From assembly GCF_024972775.1 (NCBI RefSeq), contig NZ_CP092282.1:1915001-1979000 (forward strand): a stretch of 64,000 nucleotides of DNA. Reading direction: 5' to 3'. Of this stretch, positions 17,439 through 27,282 are shown piece by piece. This stretch comes from Dehalobacter sp. DCM (GTDB lineage Bacteria; Bacillota; Desulfitobacteriia; Desulfitobacteriales; Syntrophobotulaceae). A program made the position numbers and the translations under genes. The notes beneath the pieces are model-generated. The model saw only the letters and a list, made by a program, of their open reading frames with translations, searched no databases and was not told where the DNA came from. Within the stretch, counting starts at the first letter, position 1; the number at the start of each line of letters is the position of its first letter.

Positions 17439-18374
17439 TTATTTGGCAGTGAACTGTTGTTGGGTTTGGGTTTGAGCGATACGGATAAAATTTAGCATAA
17501 TTTTAGATAGATAACTATCCTTACGGTAGCAGATATTCAGATTGTGAGTATATGCGCCCGTTGTAAATTGAAAGTAGCGGGATTGTTCTTCAAGACCATA
17601 TAGATTAATCATGGATTCTAAGATAAAGGTCAATCCCATGCCCTGGGTAACGAGACGATGCGCCAGCTCAATGCTGGCGCTTTCCAATATAATTCGGGGG
17701 ACGATATGGTAATCAGTGAAGATCTGATCGGAAATATTCCGAACATGATTCTCGGGTGAAAGCAAAATGAATGGATCTTCTTTAAAGACAGTCAAATCAA
17801 TTTGTTGAAATTCATTCTGTGCCCCCGATTTTTGCCCAGAGAGGTTTTGGATGAGAGGATGGTCATGATAAACAGCAAGAAGAACGTTATCTTTTAATAA
17901 GGGGACACTGTCCATTTCTCTGTTATCTAATGGTGTTGCCAATGCTAAATCGGCTTTCCCCTCTACAACCATTTCCGTTAACTTTTCATTGCTACCTTCC
18001 TTCAAAATTAATTCCACTCCGGGAAATTCTTTTAAAAAAATAGGAAATATATGAGGAATTATACTCGCACAGCGCAAGGAGGATAAGCCGATTACCAGCC
18101 TGCCGCTGCGGTTGCCCAGAATATCTTCTATTTCCAGATTCAATTTTCGTTCAATAGCGAGGATCTCGGTTGCTGCTTTAAGGTATTTTTCACCGGCATA
18201 CGTTAAAGATAACGGAATCGAGCTGCGGTCAAATATCGGAGTGCCAAGTTCTTTTTCAATAGCACTGATACTCTGACTCAAAGAGGGCTGAGAAATATAA
18301 AGTAACTTGGCAGCGTTGGAAAAGCTGCGTTCTTCCGCTACCGTGAGCACATAGATTAGATTCTTTGTGTTCAA
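17439..18374 (-). CDS. LysR-type transcriptional regulator
   Basis: 311 aa. The N-terminal winged helix (SFSNAAKLLYISQPSLSQSI) is followed by the periplasmic-binding-protein-like effector domain (LVIGLSSLRCASIIPHIFPI; LALATPLDNREMDSVPLL). The start codon appears to be TTG, with a weak GAAGTGG ribosome site. It converges on the lyase gene and diverges from the PrpD-like gene at 18570. Between the divergent genes lies a perfect 16-base dyad at 18466-18481, a candidate operator. It probably controls the PrpD-like gene, the hydratase-lyase cluster, or both. Confidence 0.9.
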   Translation of the reverse strand: MNTKNLIYVLTVAEERSFSNAAKLLYISQPSLSQSISAIEKELGTPIFDRSSIPLSLTYAGEKYLKAATEILAIERKLNLEIEDILGNRSGRLVIGLSSLRCASIIPHIFPIFLKEFPGVELILKEGSNEKLTEMVVEGKADLALATPLDNREMDSVPLLKDNVLLAVYHDHPLIQNLSGQKSGAQNEFQQIDLTVFKEDPFILLSPENHVRNISDQIFTDYHIVPRIILESASIELAHRLVTQGMGLTFILESMINLYGLEEQSRYFQFTTGAYTHNLNICYRKDSYLSKIMLNFIRIAQTQTQQQFTAK

Positions 18375-18465
18375 TGACGATCCACTTCTTTCTTTATTAC
18401 TGTTAATCCAAATTTTCCTCTTCTATTCGTATTTTAGGGATATAATATAAGTCTAAAGTTATATA

Positions 18466-18481
18466 GATTATAAAAATAATC
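18466..18481. promoter_or_regulatory. Perfect dyad, candidate LysR operator
   Basis: GATTAT, four A residues, then ATAATC: a perfect 6-4-6 inverted repeat in the gap between the divergent LysR and PrpD-like genes. LysR regulators bind such AT-rich dyads near the promoter they control. Function is inferred from position. Confidence 0.5.
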
Positions 18482-18569
18482 ATATTTGAACTATAGTATA
18501 CCATAAGATATGATTAACCTAAATAGTGAAACTCTAGCAAATACAAAAATAAATGAGGAGTGGATTAAC

Positions 18570-19976
18570 ATGTCCGAAAAACCCATTGCACGTCAAATTG
18601 CTGAAATCGGCGAATCGCTGAAGCTAAAGGACATTGACAAGAGAACAATTGAAAATGCCAAAATATTTATGCTGGATACGCTTGGCTGTATGCTTTCTGG
18701 TTCCCAGATTCAATCGGCTAAGTCTGTCCGGGCTGCAGCTTTGAATTTAACGAATGAGGGCGAAGCAACGATTTTTGGCAGCGGGAAAAAAACAAATGCC
18801 ATGTTGGCTGCATTAGCCAATGGGACAGCAGGGCATAGTCAGGATTATGATGACGATCATCGAGAAGGAATTCAACATGCTTCCGTCGCTGTTTTGCCTG
18901 CAGTTTTAGCGCTTGCTGAAAAACATAAAAAATCCGGCAGGGATGTTCTTTTAGCCTATATCTATGGATCGGATATCACCATTCGAGCAGGTGAAGCTTT
19001 CCTCGGAACGACCTATTACAGCGGATGGCATCCGACCGGAACCTGCGGCGTATTTGGTGCTACGGGAGGAGCCTGTAAGGTTCTTGGTTTGAATGCAGAT
19101 CAAACCACTAATGCTCTTGGCGTTGCAGGCAGTGAAGCTGCCGGTTTAGGTGAATTCAATCAGGCCGGTGCTTGGACGAAGCGCTTTCATGCCGGACACT
19201 CTGCGATGGGCGGCGTCCTTGCATCCTATATGGGAGAACAGGATTACTTCGGCCCGGCGACTGTTTTCGAAGGACGGCATGGATTTTTGAATGGTTTCTC
19301 CTTCAAAGGAACGAAAGAAGATCCCCATCCGGAAGGAATCTATGATGCCGCTAAACTGACAGTCAATTTCGGTAAAAAGTGGGAAATGGCTGACAATAGT
19401 ATCAAATTGCATGCTTGCTGCCGTTTCTCGAATAATCTGTGCGACTGCGCCATCGATATTTTCAAACAGGGATGTGACTTCAATCAGATTGAATCGATCC
19501 ATGCGGATGTCAATCAGTTTACAGAGTACAACCTTTGCTACCCAGAAGATCTGAAAAGACACCCGGTAAATCCTGTTAATGCGCAATTCTCACTCTTTTA
19601 TGAAATTGCCTGCGGTTTAGTTAAAGGCGCAGTCCTGCCAGAATCTTTCACCGAACAGGCGATAAAAGATGAAAGAATAGCCCGTTTGAGTGACCTGATT
19701 ACCTGGAAAGTCGATCCGGAGTTTGAGGCAGTTTATCCGGAACGCTATCCGGCACGTGTGACGGTTAAAACCAAAGACGGTAAGATCTATGTTGGTGAAG
19801 TGCAGTATCCAAAAGGAGACCCAGAATATCCTGCAACCAAAGAAGAAGTGACCTTTAAATTCTTGGCAAACGCGGCGAATACCATCGGTTCTGTAAAAGC
19901 AAAAAGAATATGCGAATTGGTCGACCATATTGAAACACTCGAGAACATTGATGAATTAATTTCCTGCATGTACTAA
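18570..19976 (+). CDS. MmgE/PrpD family protein
   Basis: About 468 aa, full length. Family features: MLDTLGCMLSGSQ near residue 40, NGTAGHSQDYDDDHREG around 85-105, and SGWHPTGTCGVFGATGGACK. The ATG at 18570 follows GAGGAG by 7 bases; an in-frame ATG at 18510 lacks a site. Known members include 2-methylcitrate dehydratase (PrpD), cis-aconitate decarboxylase and iminodisuccinate epimerase, so this protein probably adds or removes water or CO2 on a small polycarboxylate. It is next to, but separately oriented from, the PrpF-like module, and is followed by a metallo-beta-lactamase-fold protein and a molybdopterin enzyme. Confidence 0.85.
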   Translation: MSEKPIARQIAEIGESLKLKDIDKRTIENAKIFMLDTLGCMLSGSQIQSAKSVRAAALNLTNEGEATIFGSGKKTNAMLAALANGTAGHSQDYDDDHREGIQHASVAVLPAVLALAEKHKKSGRDVLLAYIYGSDITIRAGEAFLGTTYYSGWHPTGTCGVFGATGGACKVLGLNADQTTNALGVAGSEAAGLGEFNQAGAWTKRFHAGHSAMGGVLASYMGEQDYFGPATVFEGRHGFLNGFSFKGTKEDPHPEGIYDAAKLTVNFGKKWEMADNSIKLHACCRFSNNLCDCAIDIFKQGCDFNQIESIHADVNQFTEYNLCYPEDLKRHPVNPVNAQFSLFYEIACGLVKGAVLPESFTEQAIKDERIARLSDLITWKVDPEFEAVYPERYPARVTVKTKDGKIYVGEVQYPKGDPEYPATKEEVTFKFLANAANTIGSVKAKRICELVDHIETLENIDELISCMY

Positions 19977-20084
19977 CTTAAACAATGCCAGTGCGCTATA
20001 AAGCGTGTTGCCTTGTTTGCCTAGCACCGGCAATTAGACCTGCGTTAGGAGCATAATGAAGGTTACTATCCAGGAGGAAGCATT

Positions 20085-20801
20085 GTGCAAGATACATTTA
20101 CAATCCATCCGCTGCGTGTCGGTACCATCCAACGAAAAAAGGGGAATATGGCGTATCAGTGCTTAGGAGACGTCCTGCTTGAGTTCCCACTGATAACCTA
20201 TTATCTAGAGGGTAATGGCCATAAAATCATAGTCGATACAGGCGGAAGTATTCCTGAAGGCGAAAGATGGCAGCCTTATTCCCGGTTGGAGGAAGAAGAA
20301 TTGGATTACGCGCTATTGGCCATCGGCGTATTACCCGAAGAGATCGATCTCGTCATCCTGACGCATCTGCATTGGGATCATGCCGGCAATAACCGCTTGT
20401 TTCCAAATGCCCGTTTTGTCGTTCAAAAAAAAGAATTGGATTATCTTCTTGCACCTGAACCAAAGATCAAGGCAGGGTTTGAAACGGATCTGGTTATGGA
20501 GACGAAGTACGATACGGTTGACGGAGACTGCGAAATTATTCCTGGCATCTCTGTTCTTTTAACTCCCGGGCATACGACAGGCATGCAATGTGTCGTTGTT
20601 AAAACAGCTTCAGGCCAATATGTTTTAGGTGGGGATCTGATTACGTTGTTCGAGAACTGGGAAGCGATACCCCATATTCCTGGAGGCGTTCATTATGATT
20701 TGAGCGTCGTCATGGAAAGTTTGAACAAAATAGACAAACTTAATGCCAAAGTACTTCCAGGACATGATCCCAAAGTATTCGAGCGAAAGATCTATCCATA
20801 A
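20085..20801 (+). CDS. Metallo-beta-lactamase-fold hydrolase (lactonase-like)
   Basis: 238 aa. The dinuclear zinc motif THLHWDHAGN is intact, and further ligands are visible in LTPGHTTGMQ, GGDLI and LPGHDP. Similarity in size and motif spacing is to the N-acyl-homoserine-lactonase/AttM-like group, which hydrolyses lactones and other cyclic esters. GTG start at 20085, 7 bases after AGGAGG. No signal peptide, so it is cytoplasmic. It directly precedes a molybdopterin enzyme gene (58 bases), and a paralog stands at 50820 near MFS genes. Ring or lactone hydrolysis in the catabolic route is a reasonable guess; quorum quenching cannot be excluded. Confidence 0.85.
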   Translation: MQDTFTIHPLRVGTIQRKKGNMAYQCLGDVLLEFPLITYYLEGNGHKIIVDTGGSIPEGERWQPYSRLEEEELDYALLAIGVLPEEIDLVILTHLHWDHAGNNRLFPNARFVVQKKELDYLLAPEPKIKAGFETDLVMETKYDTVDGDCEIIPGISVLLTPGHTTGMQCVVVKTASGQYVLGGDLITLFENWEAIPHIPGGVHYDLSVVMESLNKIDKLNAKVLPGHDPKVFERKIYP

Positions 20802-20859
20802 AAAAGAACATATATCCAAAAAAGTTGTCATCTCTAAAGCTTAGAAAGGGTGATTATCA

Positions 20860-23097
20860 ATGGAAAGAGAATGGAAAAAAGAACAACCCAACGGTAGTTA
20901 TACAGTCAGAACCTGTGGTTGGTCGCCTCCGGGAGATCATCCGGTAGGCTGCGGCATGAAGCTGTTCATTAAGGACGGGAAACTGATTAAAGTTGAGGGT
21001 GACCCGGAGCATCCGATCAGCAAAGGCAGACTTTGTGTACGATGTCTCTCTTTGCCCGAATATGTCCATCATCCTCAACGGATTATTTACCCAATGAAAC
21101 GTGTTGGCAACAGAGGGGAAGACAAATGGCAGCGGATATCCTGGGATGAAGCCTGGGACATTATCGTCGATAAAATCAACCATTTCACAAATACTTACGG
21201 TGCAGAGTCCATTGTTGTCTTTGGCGGCACCGGAAGAGAAGCTTGCCTGTATTACTATCCGCTGGGATTCTCATCGATTGGGACACCCAATGTGTGTTAT
21301 CCGTTAAGCGGTTGGTCTTGCTACGGACCGCGCTGCGCAATTACGGACTATATCCTGGGGGCGGGCTATCCTGAGATCGACTTTGCAGGCACCTTCCCTG
21401 ATCGTTATGATAATCCGGCTTATACTTTGCCTAAGTACATTGTCCTTTGGGGTAAAAACCCGTTAATGTCCAATCCGGACGGCTTTTACGGACATTCCTT
21501 GATCGATATGATGAAACGGGGCACGAAGTTAATCTGTGTTGATCCCAGGAGGCATTGGCTGTCGACAAGAGCAGAGCATCTCCTACAGCTGCGCCCAGGA
21601 ACGGACACAGCCCTCGCCCTTGGTTTATTAAATGTTATTATTAACGAAGATCTGTATGACCATGATTTTGTAGAGAACTGGACCTACGGTTTTGAGGACT
21701 TAAAAGAACGGGTTCAAGAGTATCCGCCGGAAAAAGTCGCGGAGATTACTTGGGTACAGAAGGAAAAGATAATTGAAGTAGCCCGCATCATCGGCACGAA
21801 TCACCCGACCGCGATCCAATGGGGACTGGCAGTGGATGAAAATCCGAACGGCGTTCAACTCGGACATTCTATCCTGGCTCTCAGCGCGATTACCGGCAAT
21901 CTGGATGTACCGGGCGGCATTACGCTTGGTCCACCGGCAGCACTGTTGGGGAAATGGCGCGTGGAAACCCGCAGTCAGATGCCTGAAGAACTTTGGGATA
22001 AGAGAATCGGTGCCAAAGAGTGGCCAGCTCTGTCGACGGCTTTGGCAACGACGCATCCGGACGAAACACTGGATACGTTGGAAACCGGTAAACCGTACAA
22101 GCTTAGAATGGGCTGGTTCAACAGCAGCAACTTCATTACACCAACCTGTTCCGCCCAGCCGGATAGATGGTACCGTGCCCTTAAATCATTGGAATTCAAT
22201 GTTGTGCAGGATACCTTCATGACCCCGACTGCCATGGCTTTTGCCGATATCTTCCTGCCGCTGCCGACCTTTGCCGAGCATGACGGCGTCGTCTTGACTC
22301 ACTTTGGCCGAAATTCTATTTTCTTGGGCGCGATGAATAAAGCGTTTGAAGTCGGGGAATGCAAGTCGGATATTGAAGTCTGCATGGAACTTGGAAAACG
22401 CTTGCACCCTGAGCACTGGCCTTGGAATAGCGCAGAGGAATTCTTTAATGATCAGCTGAAACCGGAAATCGGTATTGATTTTAACGATTTGCGGGAGCAG
22501 GGTGTGTTTCAGCCTAGCTATACCTATAAGAAATATGAAAAAGGAATGCTGCGGTCTGACGGAGAACCCGGTTTCGAAACTGTAAGCGGTAAGGTAGAGC
22601 TTCATTCCCTCATGTTCGAAATGTGGGGCGAAGATCCGCTGCCCTATTACAAAGAGCCGGCTTACAGTCCCTACAGCACACCAGAGCTCTTCCAAGAGTA
22701 CCCGCTTATCCTGACCACAGGAGCCAGAACCTTTACCTCCTTCCATTCCGAACATCGACAAGTTCCAAGTTTACGGGAGATCACACCAGATCCGATTTGC
22801 GAGATCCATCCGGATACGGCAAAGAGCCTGGGGATCAAAGAAGGGGATTGGGTCTATCTGGAAAACATGTACGGCAAGGCTAAAGAAAAAGCGCACTTAA
22901 CGCTGACAATCAATCCAAAGGTAGTTCACGCGGCGCATGGCTGGTGGTACCCTGAAAAGCCGGCTGCTGAACCGAGCCTTTTCGGAGTCTGGGAGTCCAA
23001 TGTCAATACGCTTGTGCCGCATAAACATATCGGCAAACTCGGATTTGGCGCTCCCTTCAAGAGCATTATCTGTAAAGTCTACAAAGTCGAAGACTAG
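20860..23097 (+). CDS. Molybdopterin oxidoreductase, SGWSC-type (acetylene hydratase/transhydroxylase-like)
   Basis: 745 aa, no Tat signal, so cytoplasmic. It has the full bis-pyranopterin enzyme architecture: GDKWQRISWDEAWD, VLWGKNPLMSNPDG, LICVDPRRHW, LRPGTDTALALGLLNVIINE and a C-terminal MGD domain (LTTGARTF through AAHGWWYPEK). The segment VIINEDLYDHDFVENWTYGF closely resembles acetylene hydratase of Pelobacter acetylenicus. Four N-terminal cysteines (C19, C31, C59, C62) could still hold a 4Fe-4S cluster, but the usual CxxxC pair is reduced to GDHPVGC. The presumed metal-ligand segment reads SGWSC. Forms a pair with the iron-sulfur subunit at 23136. No sigma-54 promoter is seen upstream. 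Substrate unknown; aromatic hydroxyl chemistry is suggested by context. Confidence 0.88.
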   Translation: MEREWKKEQPNGSYTVRTCGWSPPGDHPVGCGMKLFIKDGKLIKVEGDPEHPISKGRLCVRCLSLPEYVHHPQRIIYPMKRVGNRGEDKWQRISWDEAWDIIVDKINHFTNTYGAESIVVFGGTGREACLYYYPLGFSSIGTPNVCYPLSGWSCYGPRCAITDYILGAGYPEIDFAGTFPDRYDNPAYTLPKYIVLWGKNPLMSNPDGFYGHSLIDMMKRGTKLICVDPRRHWLSTRAEHLLQLRPGTDTALALGLLNVIINEDLYDHDFVENWTYGFEDLKERVQEYPPEKVAEITWVQKEKIIEVARIIGTNHPTAIQWGLAVDENPNGVQLGHSILALSAITGNLDVPGGITLGPPAALLGKWRVETRSQMPEELWDKRIGAKEWPALSTALATTHPDETLDTLETGKPYKLRMGWFNSSNFITPTCSAQPDRWYRALKSLEFNVVQDTFMTPTAMAFADIFLPLPTFAEHDGVVLTHFGRNSIFLGAMNKAFEVGECKSDIEVCMELGKRLHPEHWPWNSAEEFFNDQLKPEIGIDFNDLREQGVFQPSYTYKKYEKGMLRSDGEPGFETVSGKVELHSLMFEMWGEDPLPYYKEPAYSPYSTPELFQEYPLILTTGARTFTSFHSEHRQVPSLREITPDPICEIHPDTAKSLGIKEGDWVYLENMYGKAKEKAHLTLTINPKVVHAAHGWWYPEKPAAEPSLFGVWESNVNTLVPHKHIGKLGFGAPFKSIICKVYKVED

Positions 23098-23135
23098 TAC
23101 TAGACTTAAAGAACAAAGAGAATGGAGGGAAACAA

Positions 23136-23468
23136 ATGAGATATGGCTTACTGGTTGATTATGAATATTGTACCGGCTGTCACAGCTGTGAAGTGTCCTG
23201 CAAAAATGAGAAAAAAATCCCGCACGGGCAATATGGGATTAAGCTGACGGAAGTCGGACCATTCAAAATAACCGAAGATAACTGGGAGTGGAACTATATC
23301 CCGGCACCTACCCAGCTGTGTGATGTTTGTGAAGACCGTGTTGCCAGAGGTGAAAAACCTGCCTGCGTTCTGCATTGTCTTGGTTTAGCCATGGACTACG
23401 GCCCGGTAGATGAGCTGGCAAAGAAAATGGATGCAAAAGGCAAAAAGGTTGTTATGTTTGTGCCGTGA
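23136..23468 (+). CDS. Two-cluster ferredoxin-like small subunit of molybdopterin enzyme
   Basis: 110 aa. Eight cysteines arranged as C-x2-C-x2-C-x3-C (CTGCHSCEVSC) and C-x2-C...C-x3-C (CDVCEDR...CVLHC), enough for two 4Fe-4S clusters. This is about half the size of DmsB or AthS subunits, which carry three or four clusters. It has no signal peptide or membrane anchor. Located 38 bases after the large subunit, with GGAGGG ribosome site. It probably carries electrons to or from the molybdenum/tungsten site of its partner. Four close paralogs follow other large subunits in this window. Confidence 0.9.
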   Translation: MRYGLLVDYEYCTGCHSCEVSCKNEKKIPHGQYGIKLTEVGPFKITEDNWEWNYIPAPTQLCDVCEDRVARGEKPACVLHCLGLAMDYGPVDELAKKMDAKGKKVVMFVP

Positions 23469-23566
23469 TCGTAAAAATTGACGGTCTGTTATAATTGCAG
23501 GAGAGACAAACGCAAATCCATTTGCAAATCCATAATACATGCAGCACGAAAAAAACTTGAATTTTC

Positions 23567-23611
23567 ATGAAATAAAGACATGGTGATCAATCACGCATGT
23601 CTTTATTTCAT
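23567..23611. terminator. Long perfect hairpin between convergent genes
   Basis: ATGAAATAAAGACATG (23567-23582) pairs perfectly with 23596-23611, and the loop itself contains GTGAT/ATCAC. The lower stem is A/T-rich, giving a T-rich tail in both directions. It probably serves as a bidirectional terminator between the molybdopterin operon and the minus-strand chemoreceptor-like gene. Confidence 0.65.
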
Positions 23612-23692
23612 AGGCATTAGTAATTTTTTGTGCAAATTGAATATATTTGTGCATACTTAATTTGATGATAAACGATACCCGAAGATTACAAA

Positions 23693-24535
23693 CTACTGCA
23701 AGTTAACCTTAGAATACTCCGCCATACTTTGCGATTGCCGGCTGACTTCATCGAGTGATGCCGTGATTTCTTCCGTTGCAGCAGCTTGGCTTTCAGCAAT
23801 TGTACTCACAGCGTTAATTTCCGAGATAATGGATTCGATCGCATCGCGCATCTCATTAAGGATCCGGGTTATCACATTCGCCGACTCCTTGCTCTGAGCT
23901 GCCAGTTTGCGCATTTCCTCAGCTACAACGGAAAAACCACGGCCTTCTTCGCCTGCCCGAGCAGCTTCAATGGCTGCATTGAGACCAAGCAGATTGGAAT
24001 GAGCGGCGATATCGGTAATGGCACTGATGACATGGTTAATCTCATTGATTTTGGCTTCAGATACGCTTGCAGAATTGACTATGGTATTAATTTGATTGGA
24101 AAGGCCCTGAGAACCTCTGGCCACATCCTGCAATCCGGCATTGACTTCTTGCAGTGTTACGGCTAAAAGATGGGAAATTTCTTCGATTTTTTCTTCTTTC
24201 TCTAAACTTATTGCAACACCGATGCCTCCGATGATATCTCCGTTTGCACCACGGATCGGATTAGAGATTGAAGCAAAGGCAAATCCCTGCAACTCTTTTG
24301 ATACAAGATGAACAGTACGCTTGCCTGTTCGCATGACTTCCCGTAAAGGATCCTTTGGCTCCAAAGGGATACCTATAATAGCAGATCCTTGGTGTAACTT
24401 CATTTTTTCTCCGCCAAAATAAGACACGATTTGTTCTTTGTCGGTAATAATCACCATTAAATCCTGATTAACGAGATCCTTTAGCTGTGCTGCAACTTCC
24501 GCATAGCTTTCTAATATCGTGCTATCATCTCTCAT
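23693..24535 (-). CDS. Soluble methyl-accepting chemotaxis-like protein with PAS-like sensor
   Basis: 280 aa with no transmembrane segment. Residues 1-115 form a sensor ([37 protein letters not shown]) similar to small PAS/CHASE-like domains of Firmicutes. Residues 165-230 contain the MCP hairpin ([20 protein letters not shown]). GGGAGG ribosome site. It begins 23 bases after the stop of the MFS gene at 24559 and is likely cotranscribed with the two transporters, so it may report uptake or an intracellular level of the transported compound. Same design as the protein at 5409. Confidence 0.88.
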   Translation of the reverse strand: MRDDSTILESYAEVAAQLKDLVNQDLMVIITDKEQIVSYFGGEKMKLHQGSAIIGIPLEPKDPLREVMRTGKRTVHLVSKELQGFAFASISNPIRGANGDIIGGIGVAISLEKEEKIEEISHLLAVTLQEVNAGLQDVARGSQGLSNQINTIVNSASVSEAKINEINHVISAITDIAAHSNLLGLNAAIEAARAGEEGRGFSVVAEEMRKLAAQSKESANVITRILNEMRDAIESIISEINAVSTIAESQAAATEEITASLDEVSRQSQSMAEYSKVNLQ

Positions 24536-24558
24536 GGTTTCTTTCCTCCCACAATGGA

Positions 24559-25803
24559 TTACTTCTTGTCTTCTCTGTTTGCCATCATGCTCTCGGGGAT
24601 AATTACGTGATGTTCATTTTTCTGCGTCAGCAGAATAAAGATGGTCACTGCGACCGCAAAGATTACAAAAATCCAGCCAACCGTTGCAAAAAGCTGTCGT
24701 GTGGTTCCGCCGACTAGATTTGCGATCCAAACTGCAGAGTAACCGGAAATCCACTGGCCAAGGTAAATCGACATACTGAGCCAGGATACCGCCATCGTTT
24801 TATTGGCTTTAGGGGAAACCTGGGCAATGCGTGTCATAAGATAGGGAAAAATACAGCCCATCGATGCTCCCATACAAATCGTACTAAGATACACGCCAGA
24901 CATCGAATGAGCCATACTCAAAGCGAAATAAGAGCAGGCCATGAAAATTAAGCCGATCACTGAGACATAGCGCTTAAGATATTTAAAGAAATAACCAAAA
25001 CTTAGACTGATGAAGAATGAAGCGACAGTATTGATGGAAGAGGCCATACCGGAATCGGCGGAAGTCCCGATACCTTCACTCATAATAAAGATAGCCAGAT
25101 TATAAATTAGTATCATTGCAATCGACATGAAAACAAGCATCGCAGCAATTGTAAGATAATAGGCATAGCTAAATTTTAGCTTATTCAGGGCCGCAGTATT
25201 TTCAATAATCGTATTGTCCCTTTTTTCCGGTGGGAATGCCGGCAGCAGGATCCCCTGCATCACGACAACAACGATAAAAATCAGATAGAAATAAAAAGCA
25301 TGTCGCCAGTTGACAAGAGCCGCATAACCAGCTCCGATTCCCAGAACAAAAGAAAAAACACCGCCGCAGGCATTTGTCCAACCAATTAATTTTGCTCTTT
25401 CTTCCCCATAGAACAGGTGGGCAATAATCGCTGGCGCCAACGGATAGACAATCCCCATCCCAATTCCTTCACAAGCCCGGAAGGCGACAAGTGCCTCCAA
25501 ACTGGAGGAATACATACTGCCAAAACCTGAGGCGACAAAAATAATGCTGCCGAGCATCAAAAGATATTTTTTACTGATATGTTTCGATAAATAACCGGTA
25601 ATTAAAATAGCTGGGATCATCAGCAGCGAAGGCAATGAAAGTGTCTGATTGAGAAGACCTGGTGCTGCGTTAGGATACTCAGCTGCGATACTGCCTAATA
25701 ACGGAACCATTAAAGCGCTGGCAACCATGCCGTCAACGCTGCTGAACAATAGGGCAGCCTTTAACAAAACACCTTTTGCACCTTTTTGTACTGCTTCACT
25801 CAT
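24559..25803 (-). CDS. MFS transporter
   Basis: About 414 aa with roughly 12 hydrophobic segments and the MFS loop between helices 2 and 3 ([16 protein letters not shown]). The start MSEAVQKG at 25803 is chosen because GGGGG precedes it at about 8 bases; an in-frame ATG five codons upstream lies within that ribosome-site region. It is a close paralog of the next MFS gene at 25956 (shared [17 protein letters not shown] versus LLNQTIALPSLLYIPAI), indicating tandem duplication. The substrate is unknown; organic-acid or aromatic-acid uptake is suggested by the surrounding catabolic genes. Confidence 0.88.
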   Translation of the reverse strand: MSEAVQKGAKGVLLKAALLFSSVDGMVASALMVPLLGSIAAEYPNAAPGLLNQTLSLPSLLMIPAILITGYLSKHISKKYLLMLGSIIFVASGFGSMYSSSLEALVAFRACEGIGMGIVYPLAPAIIAHLFYGEERAKLIGWTNACGGVFSFVLGIGAGYAALVNWRHAFYFYLIFIVVVVMQGILLPAFPPEKRDNTIIENTAALNKLKFSYAYYLTIAAMLVFMSIAMILIYNLAIFIMSEGIGTSADSGMASSINTVASFFISLSFGYFFKYLKRYVSVIGLIFMACSYFALSMAHSMSGVYLSTICMGASMGCIFPYLMTRIAQVSPKANKTMAVSWLSMSIYLGQWISGYSAVWIANLVGGTTRQLFATVGWIFVIFAVAVTIFILLTQKNEHHVIIPESMMANREDKK

Positions 25804-25906
25804 TTGGCGCGCCCCCATATAACATATTATTGTTTATTTATTTGTTTGTTTCTCAATCTGGAAATGACAATAATTATATAAAAATCTCCGGAACATGGAA
25901 ACAGGA

Positions 25907-25923
25907 GGGGGCAAAACGCCCCC
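25907..25923 (-). repeat. GC-rich hairpin between paired MFS genes
   Basis: GGGGGC (25907-25912), loop AAAAC, GCCCCC (25918-25923). On the minus strand it follows the stop of the upstream MFS gene and precedes the downstream one. No T-run follows, so it is more likely an mRNA-stability or attenuation structure than a full terminator. Confidence 0.5.
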
Positions 25924-25955
25924 GCTGCTATCATTCGGAATAGAGAGAGTTTAGC

Positions 25956-27179
25956 TTACGCTGCCGGTGCGTCCGTATCGAGAACAACAATCTTGCTTTC
26001 ATTTTTCTGGGTCATGGCAATAAAGATTGCAGCAATCACGGCCATCCCGATAAAAATAAAACCGGTGGTGCTGAAAAGCTGTCTTGTCGTTCCGCCGACA
26101 GCTTGAGCAATCCAGACCGAAGTATATCCTGAAATCCACTGGCCCAGATAAATAGCCATACTCAGGAAAGAGACGGACATGGTTTTGAGTGGTTTAGCGG
26201 AAACTTGGGCAACACGTGTAAATAAATACGGGAATATGCAGTTCATGGATGCGCCCAGGCAGATCATGCCAACATAAACAACAGCAATGGAATGGGCTCC
26301 GCTCAAGATCAAATAACACAGTGCCATGAGGATAAGGCCTAAAACAGAGACATATCGTTTCAGGAACTTAAAGTTATAACCAAATACTAAGCTGACCAGA
26401 AAACCGGCCAAGGTATTGATTGAAGAGGCCATGCCAGCTTCTGCAGCTGTCCCCAGACCTTCATTCATAATAAAAATCGCAAGGTTATAAAGAACGATCA
26501 TGGCAACAGACATAAATACCATCATGGCAAGAGCAGCTAAATAGACAGGATAGCCAAATTTTGGTTTTTCCCCATCGGCTTTATTCACTTTTGCAATCGA
26601 TTCGTCCTTGTTTTCAGGGGGGAAGACAGGAAGAAAGATGAACTGCATGATAACTAAAATTGCGAATACCGCATAGAAGTACATCGCATAACGCCAGCTG
26701 GCAACCGCTGCATAGCCACAGACAAGACCAAGTACAACGGACACAACACATCCCACGGTTTGGGTCCAACCCAGCATCTTGGCCCGATATTCTCCGGAAA
26801 ATATATGGGAAATAATGGCTGGCGCTAAAGGATAGGCAAGACCAATTCCAATTCCTTGAATTGCTCGGCAGACAACCAGCATCATGAGGCTTGAAGCAAA
26901 ACCTCCGGCAAATCCTGCAGCCGCAAAAATAATACTGCCGATAATCAGCAGATATTTCTTGCTGATGAATTTAGCCAGGTAACCGGATAATAAAATAGCG
27001 GGAATATAAAGCAGTGAAGGTAAAGCAATGGTTTGATTGAGAAGTGTTGGGTTGTCATTGGGAAAAGCAGCCGCAACGTTTCCGAGAAGCGGGATCATTA
27101 AGGCGCTGGCCGCCATACCGAAGGTAGCACTGACTAATAACGATGACTTCAGGCCAATATGGCCTTTTGTGTATTCCAT
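25956..27179 (-). CDS. MFS transporter
   Basis: 407 aa, about 12 transmembrane segments, MFS loop GYLAKFISKKYLLIIG. The ribosome site AAAGGGG precedes the ATG. It is transcribed from a -24/-12 promoter at 27348-27363 on the minus strand, with a long 5-prime leader that contains a perfect 22-base palindrome. It is the first gene of a probable three-gene unit (two MFS paralogs and a chemoreceptor-like protein). Control by the adjacent sigma-54 activator at 27561 links it to the molybdopterin operons. Confidence 0.88.
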   Translation of the reverse strand: MEYTKGHIGLKSSLLVSATFGMAASALMIPLLGNVAAAFPNDNPTLLNQTIALPSLLYIPAILLSGYLAKFISKKYLLIIGSIIFAAAGFAGGFASSLMMLVVCRAIQGIGIGLAYPLAPAIISHIFSGEYRAKMLGWTQTVGCVVSVVLGLVCGYAAVASWRYAMYFYAVFAILVIMQFIFLPVFPPENKDESIAKVNKADGEKPKFGYPVYLAALAMMVFMSVAMIVLYNLAIFIMNEGLGTAAEAGMASSINTLAGFLVSLVFGYNFKFLKRYVSVLGLILMALCYLILSGAHSIAVVYVGMICLGASMNCIFPYLFTRVAQVSAKPLKTMSVSFLSMAIYLGQWISGYTSVWIAQAVGGTTRQLFSTTGFIFIGMAVIAAIFIAMTQKNESKIVVLDTDAPAA

Positions 27180-27282
27180 ATAACGTTCCCCTTTCTATTT
27201 GTGTACATCGATAAAGCTAGTGATTTTGTTAAATTATCCTTTGATCATTAATTTCTGACATCCCTTCTTTCAGGTAACGTGG

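Noticed and set aside
13395-19976. Standard 2-methylcitrate cycle
   Set aside because: PrpF-, PrpB- and PrpD-like proteins are present, but no methylcitrate synthase or AcnD is, and the hydratase is the two-subunit LeuCD type. The order fits dimethylmaleate-type chemistry better.
20802-20859. Sigma-54 promoter before the SGWSC enzyme at 20860
   Set aside because: No GG-N10-GC element is present in the gap here or before the hydrolase gene at 20085.
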